Under the pieces are notes generated by a model. That model ran no database searches. It was not told where the DNA came from and saw only the letters and a program-made list of their open reading frames with translations. A DNA stretch of 64,000 nt, from contig RCAB01000002.1 in NCBI GenBank assembly GCA_003640385.1, positions 124,001 through 188,000 of the forward strand, read 5' to 3'. Origin of the DNA: Setaria digitata. Lineage: Eukaryota; Nematoda; Chromadorea; Rhabditida; Setariidae. Below, piece by piece: positions 28,214 to 39,530 of the stretch (position 1 is the stretch's first letter; the number at the start of each line of letters is the position of its first letter). The translations under genes and the position numbers were made by a program.

Positions 28214-28214
28214 G
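28214..28214 (+). promoter_or_regulatory. Probable trans-splice acceptor
   Basis: A pyrimidine tract ending TTTTTCTAG abuts the ATG at 28215 directly. In nematodes this arrangement is typical of a spliced-leader acceptor with an almost absent 5' UTR. It supports the chosen start of the secreted protein. Confidence 0.65.
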
Positions 28215-30350
28215 ATGATACAAAAAATGCTTCAACAGACAATTTCGCTAGCAGCATTTTTCATCGTAATCAGTGCAAACGTTGCTGAACTACAGGTTTA
28301 TTATTTCCTCTTTTCTAAGACTGATAAAGTTTCAAATTCATGAAGCAGATCATTTGATTACGCGATACACCTTCGGAATAGCAGTATCCTAAAGAAGTTC
28401 GTAGTGCCATATCTTCATTTTATCCGTTTAGTCTGTTTACTCACTAAACGAGATAAAGTTTCGATCATTTTGTTTTCTAGGACAAAGTTCAGCAGGGCTT
28501 TTCCGTTTGCTTGAAGTATGAAACACACTTATTCTAACGTTCTTCAATGCCACTTAAATTTCCAAGCGCTGTGCTCAAGTTTTCCAAGAACTTTTGCATA
28601 AATTCTTTTAAATAAAAAAGCTCATTTTGGGAAGTAATATTTGGAACAATGAAGTTGATTTAAGAAGCATTACAGAATTCAGCATGTGAACAGCTCATTG
28701 AATGTTATGTTAAATCTCGAGCCAAAGAGGAAGAATGCCTAATGCATAATAAAAACGAGTGTTGGAACGAGTCGTTGCAAACCGAACTCAAAGGACTGAA
28801 TAATGAGGTATGACAGTTCTGCATTCTGAAGAAATAACTGAGGACGGCATGACAAGTGGCAATTATCCTAGCATGACGAAAGATTTTAAATTCAGAGTTA
28901 AAATTAAAAAGTCATCATTTAGCCAGAAAAAGTGAAGTGAAATTGCATATTGCTCTTCTAGATCTCTGCAAAATGGAAATAATACGAAATGATGAAATTA
29001 GGAAAAAATGAATGACATATTAAAATGTCTGAAAGAGATGGAATTTGGTATAAGGTTAATTGGTGAGGAAATCATTAAAATCCCACTGCTTTTTACTTTG
29101 TAGATCGAATAAGGACGCTGTATTCTAGCTCTTCAATTGGTACTTTTTTTGATGCAATTTTTGAAGTGCTTCATTTGAAGCGCAGTTTTGCCTTTTTCAT
29201 ACAGTTTCACTTAAATTACAATAATATTTAAAGTTACTTGCAAGTCTACTTGTTTGCAGCGCATTTCATTTTACGAAAATTGTTTACGCGAAAAGTCGCC
29301 GATTGCGATGAATATCGAAAATGCGAAAAAGGTATCAGTTAATTACTTCACATCTCATTAAATATTCTGTCAGCGTTTGAAAATTATGTTGCAGCAGTAA
29401 AAATGAATGTTCAAGTGTTTAATAAATGACGTTTGGTGGGAAAGTATTAAAAAATAGATAAACGTAAATTGCGATGTAATTAATTACTATTATAAGAAGA
29501 GATTTGTTATCGAAGTTTTAAAACGATTATCGAGATCGATCTCCCGTAATGACGCAGTCCGGATTATAAGCTGGCTGTTGTTATTTGTTAAATTGATAAG
29601 TGCCATTTACCTTTCTGAGTAAAACGTGGGAATTTTTTTAACGAATAGCATTTATCACACGCAATTATGAAAAATGTACTGTTATAGCTGTTAACCTCGT
29701 TGATATTGATCATTTAGGCCTAGTTCTCATGATAACAGTATCATGATCAAGACATCTTGAGAGGATGTGTTTGTTGGGTAAAATGATTGGAGGAAAATTA
29801 CTCTATTCTTAGGTAAATTAGATCTTACTTGAAGAGTAATTTAGGAAGCGCTGGACAAGCTGAAATAATTGTTAAGAGAAATGTATTTGCAGAGAGCGAA
29901 ATGCAGCGCAATACTGCAGAAGAATGCGATCAAACAGGGCAAAGTAGGGATGAATGAAAAGGGTCGAGGCTACAGAAAGAATCGACGATCGGTCCACAAA
30001 GACAAGAAGAGTAATGCTCAGCAGAAACTGTGTTTTCGAGAAGCACGCAAGTTGAAAAGTTATTGTGGCCAGCTGTCCAAATGCTGCACCATCAACAAGT
30101 TGTAAGTATAATTACCTTAAATCGTCAAGTTTGGATCTGTTCCTTTCTAAATGTCACTTTACTATAGCACTCACTCCATTGTAGATGCAAAGTGAACACA
30201 CAGATTGGTGAGAAAATCACCGCGAAAAGAATGGAAATCAAAGAAGCTTATGAGAAATGTCAACTGGAACATAGTGGAAGTACGAAAGGTGGAAGAAAAA
30301 ATAAACGCGGACGACGCAGAAAGTCCAAACACTCCGATCTTGACACCTAA
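28215..30350 (+). CDS. Unrecognised secreted 12-cysteine protein with basic tail
   Basis: I do not recognise the family. Exons 28215-28295, 28676-28807, 29260-29331, 29893-30101 and 30185-30350 join in phase to 219 residues. Residues about 9-24 (ISLAAFFIVISANVA) look like a signal peptide. Twelve cysteines lie at 31, 37, 48, 56, 79, 99 and at 142, 153, 159, 160, 166, 190, so two six-cysteine blocks flank a basic, Lys/Arg/Gly-rich linker (about 105-140). The C-terminus is again very basic, with the run GRKNKRGRRRKSK. No membrane segment follows the signal, so export or secretion is likely. The paired cysteine blocks suggest a disulphide-bonded extracellular protein, and the basic stretches could bind heparan sulphate or be processed by furin-like proteases; both are inference. 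The next gene, proteasome beta-5, starts about 0.8 kb downstream on the same strand, probably too far for a tight operon. Confidence 0.78.
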
Positions 30351-31156
30351 GTTCTTACTGTCAGTCAGTCACTACATAACAACGTGATGATATTGTTTTC
30401 AAATGTATGACGGCAGTGTCTTTCGATGTCAGTTTTTTCAACTATGACTTTCATCAAAGTTGGCTTATTACAAGAATCTTGACTTCATTGTGTTTTAAAG
30501 TTTAGACAAAGTGAATGCTTCGTACATGATTTCTATCTTTCAATACTTCTCTTGTCTTATGTCCGTTATCACTTGAGAGTTTGTTAAAGCTTGGAAATAA
30601 TTAAATTCAGTGAAATGTTAGTAATTCATGAGACCAGTTGGTCAAAATTGCTTTCTGTATACCAATACTTCATACCAATTTCTGAATTAATGCTTGGAAA
30701 TTTCCAACGAAATTTCTAATCACAAATAGAAGGAACAGAGAGTAAGCTAATATCCACTTTCGCTTTCGTTTGATCCTTGACACGCAGCCGTGTGAAAAGC
30801 GAACTGAACTCAGCTAGCACTACTCACATGCGTTTATTCTTTCTATTTGCTTCGTGGATAACCATATTCCAGGCCCACGTATATCGGGAAACAGTGCCCT
30901 CGAGCCACATCTTTAATTTTATTTCCCCAGCTATTTCTATCCATTAGCCGTCTCTGCGATGTTTTCGCCAAATAAAACATAACAATCAAAGGCCCCTCCA
31001 CAGATTTACGAAATCCATATCGAAGCAAGAATATAAACCAAAAGATTTGCATAGCGATGAAATGAAGCAACGTATCGCAACTGGTTTGATAGCTTGTTCA
31101 GTCTCTGTTTCGTTGCATTCTGAGTATTTGCTAGAGAATCTGAATTGTTTCTGCAG

Positions 31157-31161
31157 TAGCA
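31157..31161 (+). promoter_or_regulatory. Probable trans-splice acceptor and short 5' UTR of the proteasome gene
   Basis: TTTCTGCAG ends at 31156 and is followed by five bases (TAGCA) and then the ATG at 31162. This fits a spliced-leader acceptor and fixes the start. The rest of 30351-31156 shows no other supportable feature. Confidence 0.6.
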
Positions 31162-33164
31162 ATGTTGGTCGGTGATGTCGTTGATGACGTTCCGCAGCGT
31201 GACCTTCATGAACCAGTCGTCGACGATTTCTGTTTCATGGAGCCTCCATATGGAACAGTGAGTGACCCTTTCAGTCTTCATTATCGATTATGCAGATGTT
31301 CCAGTAGGAAATAGAAAGGACTGCTTGGTACACGTTATAACAGTTCGGAGGTTTATTACTGACTGACTATTTCGTAATTAGCGTGCACATTTGATAAAGG
31401 AAATGTGGTACTACTTAACATGAAACTCATAACTTCTCTTTTTACGCAGTATCGTATGCCTCTTCTGGCTGTTTGCTTTACATTGCGAATTCATAGCTTA
31501 AGATGTTTGGTTTTCTATTTCATCTCGAAAATATATCGAAATATATTTTATTTTAATTTTTGTAAAGAACCAGCATAAGAACTATTGCTATTTTGTTGAA
31601 TTTCTGTACTTTCAGCCTGTCGAATTTGTTGAATCACATTTTGGAACACATTCGACTGCCAAGAATTTGCAGTTTTTGAAAGGGACTACAACACTTGGAT
31701 TCATCTATGAACCGAAAACACCGGCAGACAAAGGAGGCATTATAATTGCTGTGGATTCACGTGCATCAGCTGGAGAGTATATATGTAAGCTGCGTCTATG
31801 TAGACCGATTTTCTTCCATGTTGGTAGAAATTAGGTTTTTTATTATATGTAGGAATTTAGGATTTCTTATAGTCGAGAAAATATTTTAGCATCGAAAAGT
31901 GTCATGAAGATATTGGATATTGGTGACCGAATGGTAGCTACTATGGCAGGTGGTGCTGCCGACTGTCAGTTCTGGACGCGTATTGTTGCTAAATATTGCA
32001 CGTAAGTTTGCAACATAAATTATAGATTTTCTATCTTCTTTTTTTTTTTTTTTTTTTTTTTTTTTTGCATTCAGATCTTAACACCCTTTTTAGGCTGTAC
32101 GAACTTCGAGAGAAGACAGAAATTACAGTGGCCGCGGCAAGTAAATATTTCCAGAATGTTTTATATTCTTATCGAAATTATGGATTGTCAGTTGTGAGTA
32201 ATAATAATTTTTTTCTCAGCTAGAACTATAAAAGGGCATAGAAGATTCGTTTATATTTGTTTTTTTCTGCAGATTCCAAATTTCATTATTTTAATAAATT
32301 TTATTAGGTCGACAGCAGTTAGACGTATAAGACTGACAGGCTTTCAAAAATGATATAGTATTATGTTATTTTATTCCGACTTTTTAGATGATATTATTTT
32401 ATTTGAAGAATGTCTCCTTCATTGAGGGATGCAGTTTAACGGGAAAGTTTTGAGAAAGAATTTTAAAACGATGAAATATATCTTTAAACTTTCCTCCTTT
32501 TTTGAGGGTTCGATGATTGCTGGATATGACAAGCGTGGTCCAGCAATTTTTAAAGTTGACAGTGAAGGACAGCGTGTCCAGTTACAACTTTGTAGCATAG
32601 GTTCGGGTTCTTTAAGGTGTGTTTACGTACATTCTATCATCAAAATTGTATTCATTATTCATCGAAGATCGTAAGGGATCTGAGATTTTTTTTTCCAGCT
32701 CTTGGACTTGAAATGTAAAGGAATTGATTGGAAATTTTGAGCCCGTTTTATTGTTCCAGAGAAAATTTGGTCCCTTCTTACGTATTGATTATGGCAACAT
32801 TTTCACTAATTTTAGTGCATATGGTATCCTTGATAATTTTTATCAGCCCAAAATGTCAGATAATGAAGCATACAAATTAGGTCGGAGAGCAATAATGCAT
32901 GCTACATATCGTGATACTGGTTCTGGTGGTGTTTGCAATTGTTAGTTTTTTTCATACTTTTATATTCATTTATTGAATTTTGTATTCATTTTGTTAATGT
33001 TTCTGGTCAAGTGGCTTTGTGACGCGTAATTCTTTTCTTCAGTGGTACACATTACTCCAACTGAGAAAATTCGCTTTCCGTCGCTCGACGTTTCGCAGCT
33101 TTATTACGAATTTGCCGCTGAACTGGGACGAGATATTGCTTATGAACCGGAAATAGAAACTTGA
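31162..33164 (+). CDS. pbs-5: 20S proteasome subunit beta-5 (chymotrypsin-like)
   Basis: Catalytic N-terminal nucleophile threonine protease of the 20S core, cleaving mainly after hydrophobic residues. Exons 31162-31257, 31616-31784, 31890-32001, 32094-32193, 32507-32616, 32816-32940 and 33043-33164 join to 277 residues. A 55-residue propeptide ends LKG, and autocleavage would expose Thr56 of TTTLGF. The catalytic Asp ([10 protein letters not shown]) and Lys (SVMKILDIG) are present, as are the beta-5 signature [11 protein letters not shown], the GYDKRGP loop, the SIGSGS serine and YRDTGSGG. Between Thr1 and the Asp17 equivalent there are about seven extra residues (around [10 protein letters not shown]), so the first hairpin is longer than in the vertebrate subunit. 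The beta-5 signature excludes the paralogous beta subunits. A T run at 32039-32066 fills much of intron 3. Confidence 0.95.
32039..32066. repeat. Poly-T run in proteasome beta-5 intron 3
   Basis: About 28 consecutive T bases end 27 bp before the exon 4 acceptor (exon at 32094). The real acceptor is the later pyrimidine stretch ending TTTTTAG. Length variation here is likely between individuals and assemblies. Confidence 0.9.
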
Positions 33165-34801
33165 TTGGTTCTTCCTAAAAATGCTTGGTATATGGCTTTG
33201 TTGCACTTTTTCTTTGTAAATAAAGTTTTGACACGAAGTTCTTTTGTTTTCAAGATTTCGGTTTTGCATAGTTATGAACAGTATTCTGGAAATTCAAACC
33301 AATTTTTAATCGAAGTAAGCTTGAAAAGTGAGGGATCATTCTTGGAGATTTATTTTTAGCATTCTTAAAGATTTGAAAAGCGAAATTGGTTGAGGTATTG
33401 ATGCTGAAAATCTATTAGGCACATTTCGATTCGTCGATTTATGCGTTTGCTAAAAAACTTGGCTGATCTAAGACGATATATTGCTTATATTTCGGTGAAA
33501 AAGTTGAATTTGTCAAGTTTCCGCAGTAGAAAAACTTTAATATAACTGAAAGTCGCATGACTTGTGAGTACAATCTAGTATAATTGTAAGAGATGATTAT
33601 TTAGACGTCGAAAAAACTACAAAACAAGTGTTTTAAGCGTTTTTGGGTCGTGATTTTTATGCTTGAGGATGGGCAGTTAATTTGTAAAACGACGTAGGAA
33701 GGTGAGCATTTTAAAGATACGAGGCATCAAATGTGAACTACTGAGTGTAGAAATTTTTATGAATTCGGAGAGGATTCTAGTACAAAAGTATCCCTGAAAA
33801 AGCTATCTGAGTAGCCTATGTTCATGGCAGTTATCATAGACTTTTTTTTGGTTCTGTTGGTGATTAGTTTTCAACTTTCGTTCGAAACGACAGCTGGGTT
33901 ACAACTTATGGGGGAAGGATTGTTTTACAAGAAAACTGTGTCGTTACCATAAGCCAACAATTAAATATTTTACTCATAGGAAGGACAGGACACGTTTTAA
34001 TGCTTTTTTAATGCTAATTTTCGGGGAACAAAAAGTAAAATGGAGGTGTGGTTAAATGGATATAGATTGAATTCCCGATTTTTGTATCTTTTTTATCACT
34101 GATAACGTAAATATTAAAGAGAATAGGAATACTAAGTGGAGTACCTGGGAAAATATAAGCAAAAAAAAAATGAAGTTATGGTAAAATGAGGGATATAGCA
34201 ATCGCCTGACCACTTTGCCCACAGACACTGTGCTTGATGATTGCTTTCCCAAGATATCTCCCACATTTATTCCTCGTATGTCATCGCCAACTGTATACTA
34301 GCCTCAGTTTTTGTCTTATCAATTTTTCACTCTTCAATTACCAGATATTTCCAAAGACTAGCGGTGGTAGCAAGTGGGAAATAAAAATGCATTTATTCAC
34401 AAATTGTCCTTAGTCACCAAAGTAGACATCAAATGAACAAATGGTGCTCGGAAAACATATGTACTCAGCAAGAAGCAATTTAAATGCAGTGTTACTAAAA
34501 AGACAGTAGTGTAACTCCCACTCAGTTACGTTAATTGAGCTAACTAACTGGCAAGACCGTCAAAATTTGAAGTCTAAGGAAGTGAAACAACCAGAACAAC
34601 AAAAAGTAAAGTAGAGAATCTTGCATATTAGAAAAAAGCCACAATTTTAGGTTAGAAAAGCTTAACATGAATTAAATTATAGAGTTAACGTAAGCCATTA
34701 CTCTAAAATGATTAAATTAAGCAACACCACAAGGGTGACCAAACTTCTTCATAGGCTATGTTGATCACCGTTCACAATACTGACAAGAGTGGTCATTTCA
34801 T
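33165..34801. other. Intergenic region between convergent genes
   Basis: The proteasome gene (+) and the Myb-like gene (-) point toward each other here. A canonical AATAAA at 33219-33224, 55 bp after the proteasome stop codon, is its likely polyadenylation signal. I see no further gene in the remaining 1.5 kb. Confidence 0.7.
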
Positions 34802-37800
34802 CTAACTTCCCTGTTCTTTAATCCGGAGTTTTTTTTTCGATAATGAAATGACATCAACAGCGTCATATTCTGATTCTTCGATTGGTTCCACCAGCTTGTT
34901 TAGTCTTGACAAAACACAACTTTTAATAACAGTCCTGGTATCTTCGCTGGCCCTTCTTTTTAATTCTCTTTCACGGTTTATGTTTTTCCTTTCGTTCTGC
35001 AACTCTAATGAAGCAGTAGCATTACAGGCACTATCAGAATTGAAATGCTTGATTTCTTCATCTAGTTCAGCAGCTGTTTCTGAATAATCCATACAATTAA
35101 CTGTCTCATCCCCTTCACCATCATTTTTATCACATTTTATCGACTTTTCAGTTCCAACAAGTTCATGATGAATGAGGCTTTTATCATTTTCAGTTCCCTG
35201 CACTTTTTGAATTCTTTTCATGATCTTTTTATACTTCTTGTTCAATTTCAATTTCTGTTCGTCCTCTAGATTGATAATCATTCGTTCAACTAATCCTTGC
35301 AGTGCCTCTAATTTCCGATCTTTTCTCATTATTTTTCTTAATTTCTTCGCATATTTTCTTTGCCGTAGTTGGTCAAAAAGCAGAATTCGAGACTCGATAA
35401 GATTCCTTAGCTTTTCAGTGAAGTATTCACTATATTCATTAAACGAACTTGATCCCACATCTCTGGCAGATGCCTTGGCATCTTCGTCATTTACTTCTAC
35501 ACCACTGCATGAAACATAATCAATTCCTTCATCTTCATGAGTTTTGTCTAAAGTTACTGAACCAGAAAATGAATTATTCGTCTTCGTCTTCACAGCAATA
35601 CTACTACTTCCAGTCGGCACATCTCTGCAATCCTTTTTCAATTTTTTTAAAATGATCTCTCCTACATACTTCATATCGTAGTGCCATTTCTTGATGCCTC
35701 CATCCAAATGTTTCAGATAATCGATAAAAACCGTAATCCAATCTGAAATTGATAATAAGGATCGAGGGTGCACAATTTTAGCTCACATTCTACTCTGATA
35801 CAATATAGTTATTGAAGTATTAAACTTCTACTTGCCGAAACCTGACTTTTAAAACAGGACATCAGGTATCCAATTCTTTCCTACTTTTACTGAGAAAATT
35901 CTCAGTCAATTACTTTTAAAACTGCTTACCAGTACAATTGAAATTCTTGAGAATCTCGGCATTTGTAACACTTCTACAATTGGTGATATGAACGCACAAC
36001 ATTCTTTTTAGAAATTCAGCTTCAATTAGGCCATTTGTACAGTAACCGACTAAATCTTCTTTCTCGATTCTGAATGTAATTTTTTTTTCGATTACCAACG
36101 CTGTTCAATTATCCCAACAAGTTTCTCTCATTAACCATCTTTCTTTACTATGATCTTAGGTTTGAATAAATTTAAAAGAAATCTCAAAAGACTAGAATTC
36201 CCAATTCGAGTACTTTATTCGAGCACTTTCGATCCACTAACTAAAATCAATTTAAATATGTTACTTATACAGAGATAACTAATACTTTATGCAATTTAAA
36301 CACACAGCTCACAAAAATTCCCGTGTAAGTAACAGTCAGTTTCTAATTCATCATAGTATCATTATCATTACATTACAATAAGTTTTCAAATCATTAATGT
36401 ATTAAAGTACACCTTTTTTGTAATTTTTGAATATCAAGATGACTAGGAAACATTGGTTTTTGTTCCAGAAACAGATTCAGAGCTCGTCTGTATTCACCGA
36501 CAGTTATCAGAGGAAGTCGTGGCATGCAAGCATCTGCAGCTTTTTTCGTATCTCCATCAAAGTTTTTGCACGCTGCACGTAACTTTTCGACTTCTTTCAA
36601 CCTATGATGAAAACATTACAGTGGCAAGTAGCCTGATAGAAAACTAGTATATATTAACTGAAATCTTTAGTGGTTGACCGCGCCACCATTATTTCAGCAC
36701 ACTTTTGGTCATGTTATCATACACTAGAAAAAGCATGCTTCTTGAGTCAATGCCGCAGTGATAAAAGAAATGAATAATTTTAATAAAGAAATTATTGCCA
36801 AATTTCTCATTAGCTCCCCCAAAAAAATACAGTTCTGGGGGAAAAGTTTCGGACTTTTACTTTCCTGCGATTATTCAAAAGTAAAGATTAATACCAAAAT
36901 CTTTTAATTACTGGAACTGGGCGCAGCATCTTCCAAGTAAGTGAGAGCCACGGCAAATACGACATAGCCTTTTCCTGATCCATTAGTGCAAAATCAGCCA
37001 CATTCCACTCCTCTTTTCCCGGAAGCATGTTTTCTAATTCCTGAGGAAGATTTTTAGGATGCAACCATTTCATTACAAAATCTAAAAAAAACAAAAAAAA
37101 AAATTACTTCTTTCAAAAATGGTAAAACTAACTTAGGGAAATTGTGAATCAAGATATTTCATAATAAAATAATTTCTAATTTTCAATATAAATATATCAT
37201 CACAATCAATAAAAGGAAGAATTTTATGATACATCTGCTTCACAAGACAAGGTGATTCCAGTATGCTTATTGTAGTTTAGGAAAAACAACAGAACAATGA
37301 GACCATAAAGTGCTTGTCGCGTACTCTCAGCCAACTGAATGTCACAGTTGTCAAGATCGCATGGTTCCTCTGTCCTCCTCCTCAACAGATTAATTCGATA
37401 ATCTACTTCTGCCTTGGGTCGTTGCAAGCGAATACTTATAGCACGAGCAGAATAATCTTCAGCATACAACTTTTCAAACTGTTTCTCTAGTTCATCATTC
37501 CATTCCTGTCTTTACTATGAAATATTATGCTTTCTTTGAAAAAGGCAACATTTACAAACGGAAATTAACTGAAATAAACTTTTGTACACAAAACTTGAAA
37601 ATAATCATGCAGTCAATACATACAATGGAAACAATCAGGACTAAATAACATAATTTGTAATTTGATCCAAAATTACATTTCCTTTAATCTAATATAAATT
37701 GGAAACCTGAATGCAACTTACTACGTAGTTTATTAAGAAGGAAAGAAACTAATAATTTGGCAAGCGAAAATCTAATGAATACCTGCCCTTCTCAGCCGGA

Positions 37801-38712
37801 TGATACAAAATTATCATCCTGCTGATAACTTGTCGCCCAGTTCGATCATTGAATCCTTCACCTAAATAGGGCGTTTACAATCATAATTAAAACATAGAGT
37901 GTTATTTTTTTTGAAAATTATAGGCAAAATACTGAGGTTAATTTTCCACAAAAAAAAAAAGATTTTTTGTGGAAAATTTCTTAACAGTGGTCAGTATACT
38001 CAAACACACGATTAAAACTATATAAAGATAATAAACAATTTCCTTAACTATGGCGCAAGAAAGAGCTTACACATTGTCGGAACAAAGTTTGTTCTGTTTT
38101 GAAATACTAATAAATCAATTCGCTCAATTCGATTCATATCTCTGCTATAGCCGCCTGCAAATTCATAGGCTCGGCTGTAGTCGATATTATTTGTTGCTGC
38201 GTATTTCTTCCAATTCTGAGAACATCCCCATCAATCTTTTTTTAATAATCAGAAAATTAAAAAAAAAAAAAAGAAACAAATGGCAACAAGTCTTTAGTAC
38301 AACAAAATGAAAAGTAATCAGAATAAAAGAAATAAGCTTTCCAAGCAGCTTTTCATAAAATATCGAAGGAATAGGCAGACCTTCTTGATTCGCTCATTTT
38401 CATCGTTTGAAAACTGACCAGTTCTTAATTTGATTCCTAAAACTATTTAAAAAGAATATGTTATTAATCACATCTAATATTTAGGTATAAGATGCTGCAC
38501 CACTTCCCAGCACCAAACTTCTTCTGATCAATTATTTTCCCTTAGGTAAAAATAAGATGAAACTCACCGCACTGCTTGAGCCGTTGCAGATGGACTGGTT
38601 TCAGTGCATAGCGCCTCAAGTGATAGAAAGGAATACCGTCCTTGGTGAGCACTCCCGAGGATGGCAGTAGTACGTTTGAGCGACGGGAACACGACTCATT
38701 ATCAGAACTCAT
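34802..38712 (-). CDS. Myb/SANT-like nuclear protein, 9 exons, function unknown
   Basis: Not a family I can name with certainty. Exons in transcription order: 38712-38568, 38436-38381, 38215-38071, 37861-37783, 37509-37244, 37081-36895, 36601-36411, 36100-35930, 35742-34802; every phase joins, giving 726 residues. Residues 53-87 (RTGQFSNDENERIKKNW...) resemble the first Myb-like unit of TTF1/Reb1-type DNA-binding proteins. Residues 144-187 (EWNDELEKQFEKLYAEDYSA, then LQRPKAEVDYRINLLRRR) look like a second SANT/Myb-type helix-turn-helix. The middle is helical and Trp/Pro-containing (WLHPKNLPQELENML; LPWLSLTWKMLRP). The last exon (from about residue 415) has charged Lys/Arg and Asp/Glu-rich coiled stretches, as in nuclear or nucleolar proteins. 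It is divergent from fibrillarin. The donor of exon 5 and junction 7/8 are the least certain boundaries. Any link to RNA polymerase I is inference. Confidence 0.75.
37940..37978. repeat. Perfect 16-bp-arm inverted repeat in an intron
   Basis: AATTTTCCACAAAAAA (37940-37955) and its exact reverse complement (37963-37978) flank a seven-base loop. The element sits in the third intron of the Myb-like gene and would fold into a hairpin in either transcript. Confidence 0.85.
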
Positions 38713-39530
38713 CCTCTCATAACTCCCGGTATTTACCAGTACCCCCCACTACTGACTCCTGAAATCCAAGTTGCTAATCTTAACACTCCCGCCTTTGGCT
38801 ACGTCGCTACTCATCGTTCCCCGAAAAGGTTTACTCTTCGCAAAATAACTCAGCGTTTTGACTAGAGAGTAACAGACACTAAAATAAGTTATGAGAGAAC
38901 ATATTATTTTGGAGTGCAGAGAAATATGCAACTAAATAAATATGCTCACATAATGTTGAGATTTCCCAAAATTATTAAAGGAGGAACAGTACTGGAGGCA
39001 CTACATGAAATACTTCAAGAAGAGAAAGAAAGAAATATAGAGATGCTATGTTTTCCCGTATCGTTTAGCGAACCATCCATCATTATCGAACAAATATTAT
39101 CAGAGTACTACAAATGGGTCACTATGAAAATTTGACATTTGTATATTTAGGTTGGAATGCTTTACTGCTGTTCCCGCCAACGTTTATCCTCCGTGCTTGT
39201 CGCCCACGTTACGTATTTGTTGCCAGAACGGAAAGTGCTTGTCTCGTACACTTTTGTGAGATTTCACGCTGAGGATGAATTTTGTAGGAAATTTTGGACC
39301 AGTCCCTGCACTGAAGTACTGTTGCGTGACTTGTACGTCGAATGCTTTGTATTTGATCCGATAACGGTGCTTCGTTTTCATATCAATATCTTTTTATGCC
39401 TCTGTGTTTGATTTGGTGATTATTGAGCTTGGAGGTTTCATTTTTTTGCTGCGCTTGGCTAGGTTCGTTCTGCTGTAAGTTAAAATTGCATTCATAAACA
39501 GTTTTTTTCCTTTCTTCAGCAAACAATACA
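38713..39530. promoter_or_regulatory. Head-to-head promoter region, Myb-like gene and fibrillarin
   Basis: The start codons of the two divergent genes are 818 bp apart with no supportable gene between them, so the promoters of both must lie here or overlap. On the minus strand a short upstream reading frame (ATG ending at 38814, 21 codons, beginning MSSDVAKGG) precedes the Myb-like start, which also begins MSSD. On the plus strand TTTCTTCAG ends at 39519, and CAAACAATACA leads into the fibrillarin ATG; this is a probable spliced-leader acceptor. A 73-codon plus frame at 38914-39135 is unrecognised. Confidence 0.6.

Larger units (their letters stand above)
19184..28214. other. Gene-poor intergenic region
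   Basis: Between the BMP gene and the cysteine-rich secreted protein I find no supportable exon series. The sequence is AT-rich, with homopolymer runs (for example T runs near 26448 and 26557, A run near 21316). Around 20890-20990 it carries repeated TTAATTAC/GTTAAC-like words in both orientations. The longest frames (about 105-110 codons at 24463-24946) overlap on opposite strands and have no recognisable content. Confidence 0.6.

Noticed and set aside
28215..33164. Operon of the secreted protein and proteasome beta-5
   Set aside because: About 0.8 kb separates the stop and next start and both genes have their own acceptor; an SL2-type operon cannot be claimed from this.
34848..35655. Plus-strand frames rich in Phe/Ser/Leu
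   Set aside because: They are antisense shadows of the charged last exon of the Myb-like gene.
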